Assembly: GCA_903910245.1 (NCBI GenBank)
Contig: CAIVYX010000259.1
Span: 1-8,303, forward strand
Length of the DNA stretch: 8,303 bases
Source: an uncultured Opitutia bacterium
Lineage (GTDB): Bacteria > Verrucomicrobiota > Verrucomicrobiia > Opitutales > UBA953
Direction of reading: 5' to 3'
Shown here: positions 1 through 5,933 of the stretch, in pieces
Position numbering within the stretch: position 1 is the first letter of the stretch
How the letters are laid out: every line of letters starts with the position of its first letter
Notes under the pieces: generated by a model
Seen by the model: only the letters and a program-made list of their open reading frames with translations
Database searches by the model: none
Told to the model about the DNA's origin: nothing
Made by a program: the position numbers and the translations under genes

Positions 1-79
1 CGTGACCAACGTGAAGCCAGGCGACCGCTGCTCGGTCGAGCCCTACATCAATTGCCAGACGTGCTACAGCTGCCGCCGC
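1..79 (+). pseudogene. Displaced fragment of a zinc alcohol dehydrogenase gene (near-copy of 528-606)
   Basis: This stretch aligns without gaps to 528-606, inside the dehydrogenase gene downstream, with four mismatches (positions 7, 47, 67 and 76). Read from position 2 it gives 26 residues of the structural zinc region, including the NCQTCYSC cysteine cluster. Three differences are synonymous and one changes Leu to Ile, so it behaves like a homologous gene under purifying selection rather than random sequencing error. The similarity stops at position 80. The dehydrogenase frame then runs into TAG at 98-100, and the sequence continues as an aldo/keto reductase in another frame. It is either the end of a related dehydrogenase gene truncated by rearrangement, or a strain-variant piece joined wrongly during assembly or amplification. 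It cannot encode a working enzyme. Confidence 0.85.
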
Positions 80-80
80 C

Positions 81-308
81 CATTGCGCCGCCAAGGGTAG
101 CGACATCGCCAAGATCGCGTTGCAGTTCTCGCTCCTGCATCCCGACATCACCACGACGGTCTCCGGCAGTGCCAATCCGGTCAACATCCGCAACTGGGCC
201 AAGTGGGCCGCGGAACCGATCGACCAACAGCTTCTCGCCGAAGTTCACGCGATCTTCGCCCCGGTCAAAAATCTCGGCCACCTCGAAGGGCTGAAGGAAA
301 ACAACTGA
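81..308 (+). CDS. Aldo/keto reductase, C-terminal part only (L-fucose/L-galactose dehydrogenase type)
   Basis: Only the last 75 residues are present, in the frame starting at 81. The segment with GSDIAKIALQFSL, then HPDITTTVSGSANPVNIR, then EPIDQQLLAEV and IFAPVKN matches the C-terminal part of aldo/keto reductases of the L-galactose / D-threo-aldose (L-fucose) 1-dehydrogenase group. In that family the region between SGSANP and NIR helps hold the NAD(P) cofactor. The enzymes oxidise the sugar C1 to the aldono-lactone. The N-terminal catalytic Asp-Tyr-Lys-His part is absent because the reading frame is broken near position 80; an alanine-rich stretch (about 69-80) may already belong to this gene. 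The stop codon lies 4 bp before the dehydrogenase start, so the two genes are surely co-transcribed. With the lactonase two genes on, fucose or a similar deoxy-sugar is the likely substrate. The family assignment is firm; the substrate is inferred from context. Confidence 0.75.
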   Translation, partial: HCAAKGSDIAKIALQFSLLHPDITTTVSGSANPVNIRNWAKWAAEPIDQQLLAEVHAIFAPVKNLGHLEGLKENN

Positions 309-312
309 GCCG

Positions 313-1341
313 ATGAAAGCTATCCGTCTCGACCAGCCGCAGCAGTTCACGCGGATCGATATCCCTGAGCCGCCTGCGCCCGCCGCCGGCGAAGCGGTCG
401 TCCGCGTCCACCGCATCGGCATCTGTGGCACCGACTACGGAGGCTATCTCGGCAAGATGCCGTTCTATTCCTACCCGCGCATCCCAGGCCATGAGCTCGG
501 GGTCGAGGTCCTCGCCGTCGGCCCGGGCGTGACGAACGTGAAGCCAGGCGACCGCTGCTCGGTCGAGCCCTACCTCAATTGCCAGACGTGCTATAGCTGC
601 CGTCGCGGGTTCACGAACTGCTGCGAGAACCACCAGACGCTCGGTGTGATGTGCGACGGCGGTATGGCCGAGAAGTTTTTGCTGCCTGCCCGTAAGCTCC
701 ACATCTCCACCAAGCTTTCCTACGACCAGCTCGCGCTCGTCGAGACGCTCGCCATCGGTTGCCACGCTGTCGATCGCGCCGCGCCCAAGGCCGGTGAAAC
801 CGTCCTCGTCATCGGCGCCGGCCCGATCGGCCTCTCGGCCGTCGAGTTCGTCAAGGTCTCTGGTGCGAAGTGCGTCGTGATGGACATGAACGCCGACCGC
901 CTGATGTTCTGCACGGACGTCATGAAGGTGGACGGTGTTATCCAGGCCAAGGGCGATGGTTCCGAAGTCGCTGCGCTCGCCGCCCTTACAAACGGCCAGC
1001 TGGCTGACGTTGTCATCGATGCCACGGGCAGCAACAAATCGATGGTCGCTTGCTTTGCTTACGCGGCCTTCGCCGCCCGCGTGGTCTACGTGGGCATCAC
1101 GCAACAGGACCTGATCTTCCCGCACGCCCCGCACCTGCATCGTCGCGAGCTGACCATCATGGCCAGCCGTAACGCCCTCTCGAAGGACTTCGCCCGCATC
1201 ATCAAGCTGATCGAAGACGGCGTGATCGACACGAAGCCCTGGATCACGCATCACGCGAAGTTCGAAGACCTGATCGCGACCTTCCCGACTTGGCTCAAGC
1301 CGGAGTCCGGCGTGATCAAGGCGATCGTCGACGTGGTCTGA
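313..1341 (+). CDS. Zinc-dependent medium-chain alcohol/polyol dehydrogenase
   Basis: A 342-residue cytosolic MDR-family oxidoreductase of normal full length. Catalytic zinc ligands are visible as Cys38 (GICGTD), His60-Glu61 (PGHELG) and probably Glu144. The structural zinc cysteines are 90, 93, 96 and 104. The Rossmann fold follows, with VIGAGPIGL at 167-173 and an acidic Asp191 at the end of the second strand, which favours NAD over NADP. The gene sits 4 bp after the aldo/keto reductase and 4 bp before the lactonase. In the oxidative L-fucose pathway a dehydrogenase is needed both for the sugar itself and for 2-keto-3-deoxy-L-fuconate, and this enzyme could do either, or oxidise another polyol; sequence alone does not decide. 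The ATG at 313 has only a distant AAGGA (about 293-297) upstream, too far for a standard ribosome site. Part of this gene (528-606) is echoed at the window start. Confidence 0.92.
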   Translation: MKAIRLDQPQQFTRIDIPEPPAPAAGEAVVRVHRIGICGTDYGGYLGKMPFYSYPRIPGHELGVEVLAVGPGVTNVKPGDRCSVEPYLNCQTCYSCRRGFTNCCENHQTLGVMCDGGMAEKFLLPARKLHISTKLSYDQLALVETLAIGCHAVDRAAPKAGETVLVIGAGPIGLSAVEFVKVSGAKCVVMDMNADRLMFCTDVMKVDGVIQAKGDGSEVAALAALTNGQLADVVIDATGSNKSMVACFAYAAFAARVVYVGITQQDLIFPHAPHLHRRELTIMASRNALSKDFARIIKLIEDGVIDTKPWITHHAKFEDLIATFPTWLKPESGVIKAIVDVV

Positions 1342-1345
1342 CGTC

Positions 1346-2179
1346 ATGCGCCTCGACGCTCACCAGCACTTCTGGTCGTACGACGCGGCGCAATACCCGT
1401 GGATCCCGCCGGGCTCCCCGCTGCACCGCAGCTGGCTGTCCGATGATCTGGCCGCGCTGCAGCAGCCGCTCGGCTTCGAGGGCTCGATCGCCGTCCAGGC
1501 CCGTCAGGTGATCGGCGAATCCGACTGGCTCCTCGGCCTCGCGGATAAGCACGCGAACGTGAAAGGCGTCGTCGGCTGGGTCGACCTGCGCTCCGACCGC
1601 GTCGAAGCCGATCTTTCACGCCTCGCCGCCCACCCGAAGTTCGTCGGCGTCCGGCACGTCGTCCAGGAAGAGCCGGATGACGACTTCATGCTGGGGAAGG
1701 ATTTCCAGCGCGGCATCTCGAAGCTGCATGCGCACGGCCTGACCTACGATATCCTGATCTACCCCAAGCAGCTCGAGGCCGCCATCCGCCTCGCCGAGAA
1801 TTTCCCGCAGCAGCCCTTCGTCCTCGATCACATCGCCAAGCCGCACATCAAGGACGGCACGACCGAGCCGTGGAAGTCGCAGCTCCATCGCCTGGCCAAG
1901 CTCCCGAACGTCCATTGCAAGGTATCCGGCATGCTCACCGAGGCCGACCATAAGAATTGGAACGCCGAGCAGTTCCGTCCGTACCTCGATACCGTGTTCG
2001 AGGCCTTCGGCCCGTCGCGCTTGATGTATGGTTCCGATTGGCCGGTCTGTCTCTTCGCGGGTAGCTACGAGCAGGCCTTCCGTCTCGTCGACGATTATGC
2101 GCGCGGCCTCACCGATCCCGAGCGCACCGGCCTCTTCGGCGGCAACTGCGCCCGCTTCTACTTCGCCGGTAAGCGCTAG
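1346..2179 (+). CDS. Amidohydrolase family lactonase (COG3618; L-fuconolactonase/rhamnonolactonase-like)
   Basis: A 277-residue TIM-barrel amidohydrolase. It has the N-terminal metal motif DAHQHFW (His6, His8), then VQARQ near 50, GVVGWVDL near 74-81, GVRHVVQ at 101-107, LDHIAKP (His162), KVSGM at 192-196 and GSDWPV (Asp231), the order typical of COG3618 sugar-lactone hydrolases. Characterised members open L-fucono- or L-rhamnono-lactone to the acid, the step after aldose oxidation. Its place behind the aldo/keto reductase and zinc dehydrogenase genes, with a 4-bp gap, supports that role, with fuconolactone the leading candidate. There is no Shine-Dalgarno sequence before ATG 1346, so initiation probably depends on coupling to the gene before. 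The final codons CGC TAG form one half of a palindrome that also ends the opposite gene. A dehydratase and aldolase, expected to complete the pathway, are not in the window. Confidence 0.9.
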   Translation: MRLDAHQHFWSYDAAQYPWIPPGSPLHRSWLSDDLAALQQPLGFEGSIAVQARQVIGESDWLLGLADKHANVKGVVGWVDLRSDRVEADLSRLAAHPKFVGVRHVVQEEPDDDFMLGKDFQRGISKLHAHGLTYDILIYPKQLEAAIRLAENFPQQPFVLDHIAKPHIKDGTTEPWKSQLHRLAKLPNVHCKVSGMLTEADHKNWNAEQFRPYLDTVFEAFGPSRLMYGSDWPVCLFAGSYEQAFRLVDDYARGLTDPERTGLFGGNCARFYFAGKR

Positions 2180-2181
2180 CG
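2174..2181. other. Palindrome CGCTAGCG holding the stop codons of both convergent genes
   Basis: The 8-bp perfect palindrome is read as Arg-TAG on both strands. The plus-strand lactonase stops at 2177-2179 and the minus-strand gene at 2178-2176, a 4-bp overlap in CTAG. No intergenic terminator fits here, so transcription from each side must end inside the other gene or continue as antisense RNA. Confidence 0.95.
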
Positions 2182-3471
2182 GATAGCGGTGTTGGCGTCC
2201 TTCGTGACCTTGAAGATCCAGCCGTTGGCTTGCATGTCGATATTGAGCCCGCGCTTGTCCTTGGTGATTTCGGCTGGTACCGGCTCTGTACTGCAGCGAA
2301 AAAGCTTCAGCTTTCCCTCGCCTTCGTATTGTCCGTTGATCTTGGTGCCGGACTTCGCGACTTCGATGGCGAGGTAGCAGTCGAAGACGCCACCCGGGGT
2401 TTCGCCAATCAGCACCTCGACGGGTATCTTGGTCCCCTTGGTCACTTGAATCCAGGGGCCGGCCTTGAGGCGATGCAGGCTCCCCGGCTTGCGGTCGACC
2501 TTGTATTGCTCAGCGACCTTGACGTCGAAGTCCTTGTAGTTGCCGTCCTTGCCAGCGAAGTAGGTCTCATAGCCATCATCGAGGGCGATCTTACGATTCC
2601 AGCGCACGATCAGGAAGTCGTCGCCCGAGCCCACGAAGCGGAAGGGCAGGGAGCTAGGCACCTCGACGTAGCAACGATAGTGGATGACCCACCGGGAGGG
2701 TTTGACCTGCTTCTCGACTTCGAAGGCCTTGGGCGCGTCGTTGGCCGAGCGCCCGGTGATGAATAACTGGCCAGAGATGAGCGTGTCGGGCGCCTTGTAG
2801 AACTTCTGCAGCTTCCCCGGACTCCAGCCGCTTTCAAGGAAGTCGCGCACGGCCCCACGATAGGGAGCTATCCCCGTCTTGCCGTCCATCATCGCGGTGG
2901 GCTTGCGTTCGGAACTCTGCTTAAGGTCGTAGAAAGTGCCGATGAGGCCGCCGGTGCCGACGGATGTGCTGCCCTTCATTCCGAATAGGGAAACGAAATT
3001 CCGACCACCGCCGACGCCGGTACCCTTGCCTGCGCCGATGCCGCCGCCGGATCCGCCGCCGAAGCCTTTCGAGCTACCGCCGCCCACGGCCCCGGCGGTG
3101 GCCAGTGGGTTCGCCATCGTTGGCACGCTACTGATGGCCACGGAAGCGTTGGCGTTCTTACTGGTGATGCGCGAGCTGGTCTTGGTCAGCGCCTTCACGT
3201 TCTTGGGCTGGAGTTTGGTTTTATATTCTTTGGCCTTGGGTCCGCCGGATCCGCCGCCGGCGCCGGTCGCGAACGTGTTCGGGTCCTTCTTCCCCGAGAG
3301 ATCGGTGACGGTCGAGACGACCCAGATGACGGCTATGATCACCAGTAGCAAGTGGATGATGATCGAAAGCGCCAAGCCTTCCCCGCCTAGCCGTTGCCAG
3401 AGCGTACGGTTAGGTCGATGCAGCGGCGTCGAGGGGGACGTCTCCGCGGATTCGTCCTGGGGTGAGGACAT
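2176..3471 (-). CDS. Membrane-anchored glycine-rich protein with PA14-like C-terminal domain, function unknown
   Basis: A 431-residue protein counted from the ATG at 3471. It has a polar Ser/Thr/Pro-rich N-terminus (1-30), one hydrophobic helix at about 33-54 (LALSIIIHLLLVIIAVIWVV), glycine-rich low-complexity stretches at about 69-77 and 128-158 with a Lys/Ser/Thr linker between, and a folded part from about 175 to the end. The folded part begins LIGTFYDLKQ and carries YRGAVRDFLESGW near 204-216 and FRFVGSGDDFLIVRWN near 277-292, which resemble the sugar-binding PA14 fold. The single N-terminal helix followed by a flexible linker resembles TonB-type anchors, with the C-terminal domain outside the cytoplasm. 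I know this architecture from verrucomicrobial hypothetical proteins but know no tested function. An upstream extension to 3600 in the same frame was rejected: it is Arg/Pro-rich, crosses the promoter region and touches slyX. TGGA lies about 11 bp before the chosen ATG. Confidence 0.82.
   Translation of the reverse strand: MSSPQDESAETSPSTPLHRPNRTLWQRLGGEGLALSIIIHLLLVIIAVIWVVSTVTDLSGKKDPNTFATGAGGGSGGPKAKEYKTKLQPKNVKALTKTSSRITSKNANASVAISSVPTMANPLATAGAVGGGSSKGFGGGSGGGIGAGKGTGVGGGRNFVSLFGMKGSTSVGTGGLIGTFYDLKQSSERKPTAMMDGKTGIAPYRGAVRDFLESGWSPGKLQKFYKAPDTLISGQLFITGRSANDAPKAFEVEKQVKPSRWVIHYRCYVEVPSSLPFRFVGSGDDFLIVRWNRKIALDDGYETYFAGKDGNYKDFDVKVAEQYKVDRKPGSLHRLKAGPWIQVTKGTKIPVEVLIGETPGGVFDCYLAIEVAKSGTKINGQYEGEGKLKLFRCSTEPVPAEITKDKRGLNIDMQANGWIFKVTKDANTAIR
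3044..3061 (-). repeat. 18-bp direct repeat, copy 1 (glycine-linker coding)
   Basis: The sequence CCGCCGGATCCGCCGCCG (plus strand) occurs identically here and at 3242-3259, in the same codon phase, encoding the Gly-Gly-Ser-Gly-Gly core of the two glycine-rich linkers. It could support slippage or recombination that changes linker length. Confidence 0.9.
3242..3259 (-). repeat. 18-bp direct repeat, copy 2 (glycine-linker coding)
   Basis: Second identical copy of the repeat at 3044-3061, inside the first glycine-rich linker just after the membrane helix of the same gene. Copies are 198 bp apart from start to start, so a deletion between them would remove 66 codons and keep the frame. Confidence 0.9.
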
Positions 3472-3598
3472 ACAAGCATTCCACTGTGAGCCTGTGGGTA
3501 TACAACCGCCAATCCGTACATCCCGGGTAGGCGGTCGGTGAAATACCATAATATTCGCCGAGTCTTGCCCCTTGGCCCTCCTCACCCATCTTGGCGGC
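3472..3598. promoter_or_regulatory. Divergent intergenic promoter region
   Basis: These 127 bp separate the starts of the minus-strand PA14-like gene and slyX, so they should hold both promoters. A local AT-rich block (about 3538-3556) contains CATAAT at 3547-3552, a fair -10 for the slyX operon about 47 bp before its ATG. On the minus strand TATACC (complement of 3497-3502) could be the -10 for the PA14-like gene, with TG two bases before. I see no convincing -35 for either, nor a clear operator repeat. Confidence 0.4.
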
Positions 3599-3802
3599 AT
3601 GGATTCACGCCTTCACGACCTCGAAGAACGCCTCACCTTCCTCCAGCGCCACGTGGAACAGCAGGACCGCGTCATCCTCGAGCTCTCCCGCGAGGTGTCC
3701 AAGCTGTCCGATCGTCTGGCCCGCACCGAAGCGAAGCTGACCCAGTCCGCCGGTGCCAGCGATCAGGCTCCGCCTGCCGACGAGCGCCCGCCGCATTGGT
3801 AA
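3599..3802 (+). CDS. slyX: SlyX family coiled-coil protein
   Basis: A 67-residue protein that is almost entirely charged heptad-like helix from 1 to about 48 (LHDLEERLTFLQRHVEQQD, then LELSREVSKLSDRLARTE). A short Pro/Ala-rich tail ends in PPHW, close to the PPHY ending usual for SlyX. Length and layout fit the family, whose members are small soluble homo-oligomers of unclear function. The ATG at 3599 starts exactly at the family's conserved beginning; a TTG at 3572 in the same frame would add nine residues and is less likely. The gene is followed after 8 bp by the SRAP gene and is probably the first gene of a five-gene operon reaching 6662. Identification is good, function is not known. Confidence 0.8.
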   Translation: MDSRLHDLEERLTFLQRHVEQQDRVILELSREVSKLSDRLARTEAKLTQSAGASDQAPPADERPPHW

Positions 3803-3810
3803 GTCGAACC

Positions 3811-4512
3811 ATGTGCGGCCGCGTCACCCAGTTTTCTCGTTGGGAAGAAATCGTCAAAAACCTCGCGGCTCCGTCGGCTGAGGTCTCGCCACGTTATAAC
3901 ATTTCGCCCGGTACGCCGTTGGTCTCCGTCCGCCGCGAGCAGGGCGTCCTTCGCACCGAAGCGCTCCCGTGGGGCTTCGTGCCGGCCTGGGCGCCGGCCG
4001 ACGAACAGGAAGGCCACGCCAACGCCCGCGCGGAAGGCATCTTCGATCGCCCGACGTTCCGTGACTCGGCCCGCCATCGTCGCTGTGTCATCCCGATCGA
4101 CGGCTATTACGAATGGAAGACGGAAGGGAAACTGAAGTCCCCCTATTATTTCCGCGCGGCCGATGGCGGCCCACTCGCAGTCGGTGGGCTCTGGTCGCTC
4201 CACCTCGCCGCCGACGGCACGCACCGTCGCACGCTCTGTCTGGTGACGGTCGCGCCGAATCGCGAAGCGGGCGAAGTCCACTCCCGCATGCCGGTCGTGC
4301 TCTCCGGCGCTGATCGCCAGGCCTGGCTCTCAGAAAAGGCTTTCGCCGTCGAGGATTTCGCCCGCCTCGCCGTCACCGCTCCTGACCGAGCTTTGTCGAT
4401 GCATCGCGTGTCGCCCGACGTCAATCGGGTCGCGATTGATACGGAGCGACTGGTGCTTCCGCTGGTCGGTGCGATGGACCAGCCGGACTTCTTCGGGGAT
4501 TTGCTTGGCTAA
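3811..4512 (+). CDS. SRAP/HMCES-type abasic-site DNA-protein crosslink protein (YedK family)
   Basis: A 233-residue SRAP-domain protein. In this family the initiator Met is removed and Cys2 forms a stable thiazolidine with abasic sites in single-stranded DNA, shielding them during replication. Cys2 is present (MCGRVTQF), followed by PRYNISPG (27-34), WGFVPAW (54-60), NARAE (71-75), GYYEW (98-102) and HSRMP (157-161). Asn71, Glu101 and His157 match the active-site Asn, Glu and His of E. coli YedK, so it should be active. VSPDVN near 200-205 is the usual C-terminal motif. The start is fixed by Cys2: the frame is open upstream to 3538, but any earlier start would bury the catalytic cysteine and overlap slyX. 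No LexA-like box is visible close upstream, and the position inside a sugar-gene run suggests constitutive expression. Confidence 0.93.
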   Translation: MCGRVTQFSRWEEIVKNLAAPSAEVSPRYNISPGTPLVSVRREQGVLRTEALPWGFVPAWAPADEQEGHANARAEGIFDRPTFRDSARHRRCVIPIDGYYEWKTEGKLKSPYYFRAADGGPLAVGGLWSLHLAADGTHRRTLCLVTVAPNREAGEVHSRMPVVLSGADRQAWLSEKAFAVEDFARLAVTAPDRALSMHRVSPDVNRVAIDTERLVLPLVGAMDQPDFFGDLLG

Positions 4513-4539
4513 CGGGGCGTTTTTGGACAGACCTCTGGC

Positions 4540-4941
4540 ATGGCCGAGCCGACGCATATCCCGAAAATCGTGGAGAAGCCGTGGGGCCGCGAAATCTGGT
4601 ATGCCGATCAAGCCGCTTACGCCGGTAAGGTGCTCGAAGTGAAGCAGGGCCGCCGCCTCAGCCTGCAATACCACGAACGCAAGACGGAGACGCTTTACCT
4701 CCTTTCCGGCAAGGTTCTCCTCACCTTCCGAGCGATCGCATCCGGCGAGACTCCGGCCGTATCCCTCGTCACGCCGGCCGACCAGCGCGTCTGGCTACCG
4801 GGTCAGGCCTTGCACGTGCCAATGCGCACCATCCACCGCTTCGAAGCCCTCGAGGATAGCGTGCTGCTCGAAGTCTCCACGCCTGACCTGACCGACGTCG
4901 TCCGCCTGCAGGATGACTTCTCGCGACCCGCTCGCGACTGA
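4540..4941 (+). CDS. Small cupin, mannose-6-phosphate isomerase type II-like
   Basis: A 133-residue single-domain cupin. It opens with KPWGREIWYA (13-22), has the first cupin motif GRRLSLQYHERKTETLYLLSG (38-57 minus the last residues) and the second around PGQALHVPMRTIHRFEA. The likely metal ligands Gln43, His45, Glu50 and His99 follow the Gln-His-Glu-His pattern of type II phosphomannose isomerases. It corresponds to the C-terminal isomerase half of the bifunctional mannose-1-P guanylyltransferase/isomerase, without the nucleotidyltransferase part. It may interconvert mannose-6-P and fructose-6-P or bind a related sugar phosphate. The gene lies 27 bp after the SRAP gene and 14 bp before a ROK kinase that would supply hexose phosphate, which supports a sugar role. 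Many small cupins of this kind have no proven activity, so the reaction is an inference. Confidence 0.8.
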   Translation: MAEPTHIPKIVEKPWGREIWYADQAAYAGKVLEVKQGRRLSLQYHERKTETLYLLSGKVLLTFRAIASGETPAVSLVTPADQRVWLPGQALHVPMRTIHRFEALEDSVLLEVSTPDLTDVVRLQDDFSRPARD

Positions 4942-4955
4942 CCCTTTCTATTCCT

Positions 4956-5918
4956 ATGCGTAAAGTTTTGGCTTTTGACCTCGGCGGTACGAAATTCGCC
5001 TTCGGCGTCGTCAACCAGGACGGCACCGTCCTCGGTTCCGGCCGAGTCGAGACGTTCGCCGAGAAGGGACCGCAGCAAGCCTGCGAGCGCGTGGCCGAGG
5101 CAGCCCATCAGCTCCTCGCCGAACTTAAGCTCAAGCCGGTTGACTTCGTCGCTATCGGCGTGGCTTCCCCGGGTCCGCTCGATATCGCTCGCGGTTGCGT
5201 CGACGGCTCGCCCAATCTTCCCGGTTGGACTGGCTTCTCGATTACGGATTTTCTGAGCAACTCCTTCGGCGGCCTGCCTGCGCGCATTGATAACGACTGC
5301 AACGCCGCTGCGCTCGGCGAATACCGCTTCGGCGCCGGCAAGGGCAAGAAGAACGTCGTCTATATCACGGTCTCCACTGGCATCGGCGGCGGTGCGGTTA
5401 TCGACGGTCGCCTGATGCGCGGCTCCAACGGCAACGCGGCTGAGCTCGGCCATATTCCTCTGACGATGGACGGGCCTCGCTGCGGCTGTGGTAATCCTGG
5501 CTGCTGGGAAGTCTATGCCTCCGGTACCGCCATCGCGCGCCGCACCCGCGAAGCGCTCACGGCTGGCCGCCCATCGAGCATCGTCAAATTCGCCGGCAGT
5601 ATCGACCAAGTCACGACGCACCACCTCTTCCAGGCGATGGCTGAAGGCGACGCACTCGCCAACGAGATCTGGGCGGAGTCCATCAACTACCTCGGTCGTG
5701 GCCTCGGCGCAGTGATCAACACTTTCAACCCGGATGTGATCGTCGTCGGTGGCGGCGTGACTGCGGCGGGTGATGCTCTCTTTGTCCCAATGCGCAAGAG
5801 TGCCAATAACTACGCCTTCCCGCGCCTCTCGGCGGTCTGCACGATTGTCCCGGCCGGCCTCGGCGGTAACGTCGGCGTTGTTGGTGCGGCGGCCTGCGCC
5901 TTCGAGCACGTCAGCTAA
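4956..5918 (+). CDS. ROK family sugar kinase (glucokinase-like)
   Basis: A 320-residue ROK kinase of full length. The N-terminal phosphate-binding motif is FDLGGTK (7-13), VASPGP lies at 69-74, and the catalytic Asp114 is in IDNDCNAAALGE. VSTGIGGG (139-146) forms the second phosphate loop. The ROK signature with its zinc site follows: ELGHIPL with His166, then CGCGNPGCWE with Cys176, Cys178 and Cys183. The adenosine-binding VVGGGV appears near the C-terminus. There is no N-terminal helix-turn-helix, so this is a kinase and not a ROK repressor. It probably phosphorylates glucose or a similar hexose at O6 with ATP. It sits between a phosphomannose-isomerase-like cupin and a glycosyltransferase. 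The ATG at 4956 follows a pyrimidine-rich stretch with no Shine-Dalgarno sequence. Confidence 0.92.
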   Translation: MRKVLAFDLGGTKFAFGVVNQDGTVLGSGRVETFAEKGPQQACERVAEAAHQLLAELKLKPVDFVAIGVASPGPLDIARGCVDGSPNLPGWTGFSITDFLSNSFGGLPARIDNDCNAAALGEYRFGAGKGKKNVVYITVSTGIGGGAVIDGRLMRGSNGNAAELGHIPLTMDGPRCGCGNPGCWEVYASGTAIARRTREALTAGRPSSIVKFAGSIDQVTTHHLFQAMAEGDALANEIWAESINYLGRGLGAVINTFNPDVIVVGGGVTAAGDALFVPMRKSANNYAFPRLSAVCTIVPAGLGGNVGVVGAAACAFEHVS

Positions 5919-5933
5919 GAGCGCCTCGTCGCG

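Noticed and set aside
1..606. Tandem duplication of a complete dehydrogenase gene
   Set aside because: Only 79 bp are repeated, the join is out of frame, and the sequence between belongs to an aldo/keto reductase, so this is a junction and not a tandem gene copy.
265..1347. Minus-strand open frame (360 codons) opposite the whole zinc dehydrogenase gene
   Set aside because: Composition (many Asp, Arg, His, Val) is typical of an antisense shadow, and the plus-strand dehydrogenase has all its metal and nucleotide motifs.
2936..3541. Plus-strand proline-rich open frame opposite the glycine-rich gene
   Set aside because: It is the complement of glycine codons (Pro-rich) and runs into the promoter region; the minus-strand frame has a sensible membrane anchor and domain layout.
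3472..3600. N-terminal extension of the PA14-like protein by 43 residues
   Set aside because: The added segment is unlike a protein N-terminus, fills the whole divergent promoter region and reaches the slyX start codon; the ATG at 3471 gives a normal short tail before the membrane helix.
3538..3810. N-terminal extension of the SRAP protein
   Set aside because: SRAP activity requires the Cys right after the initiator Met, which fixes the start at 3811; the extension is an out-of-frame reading of slyX.
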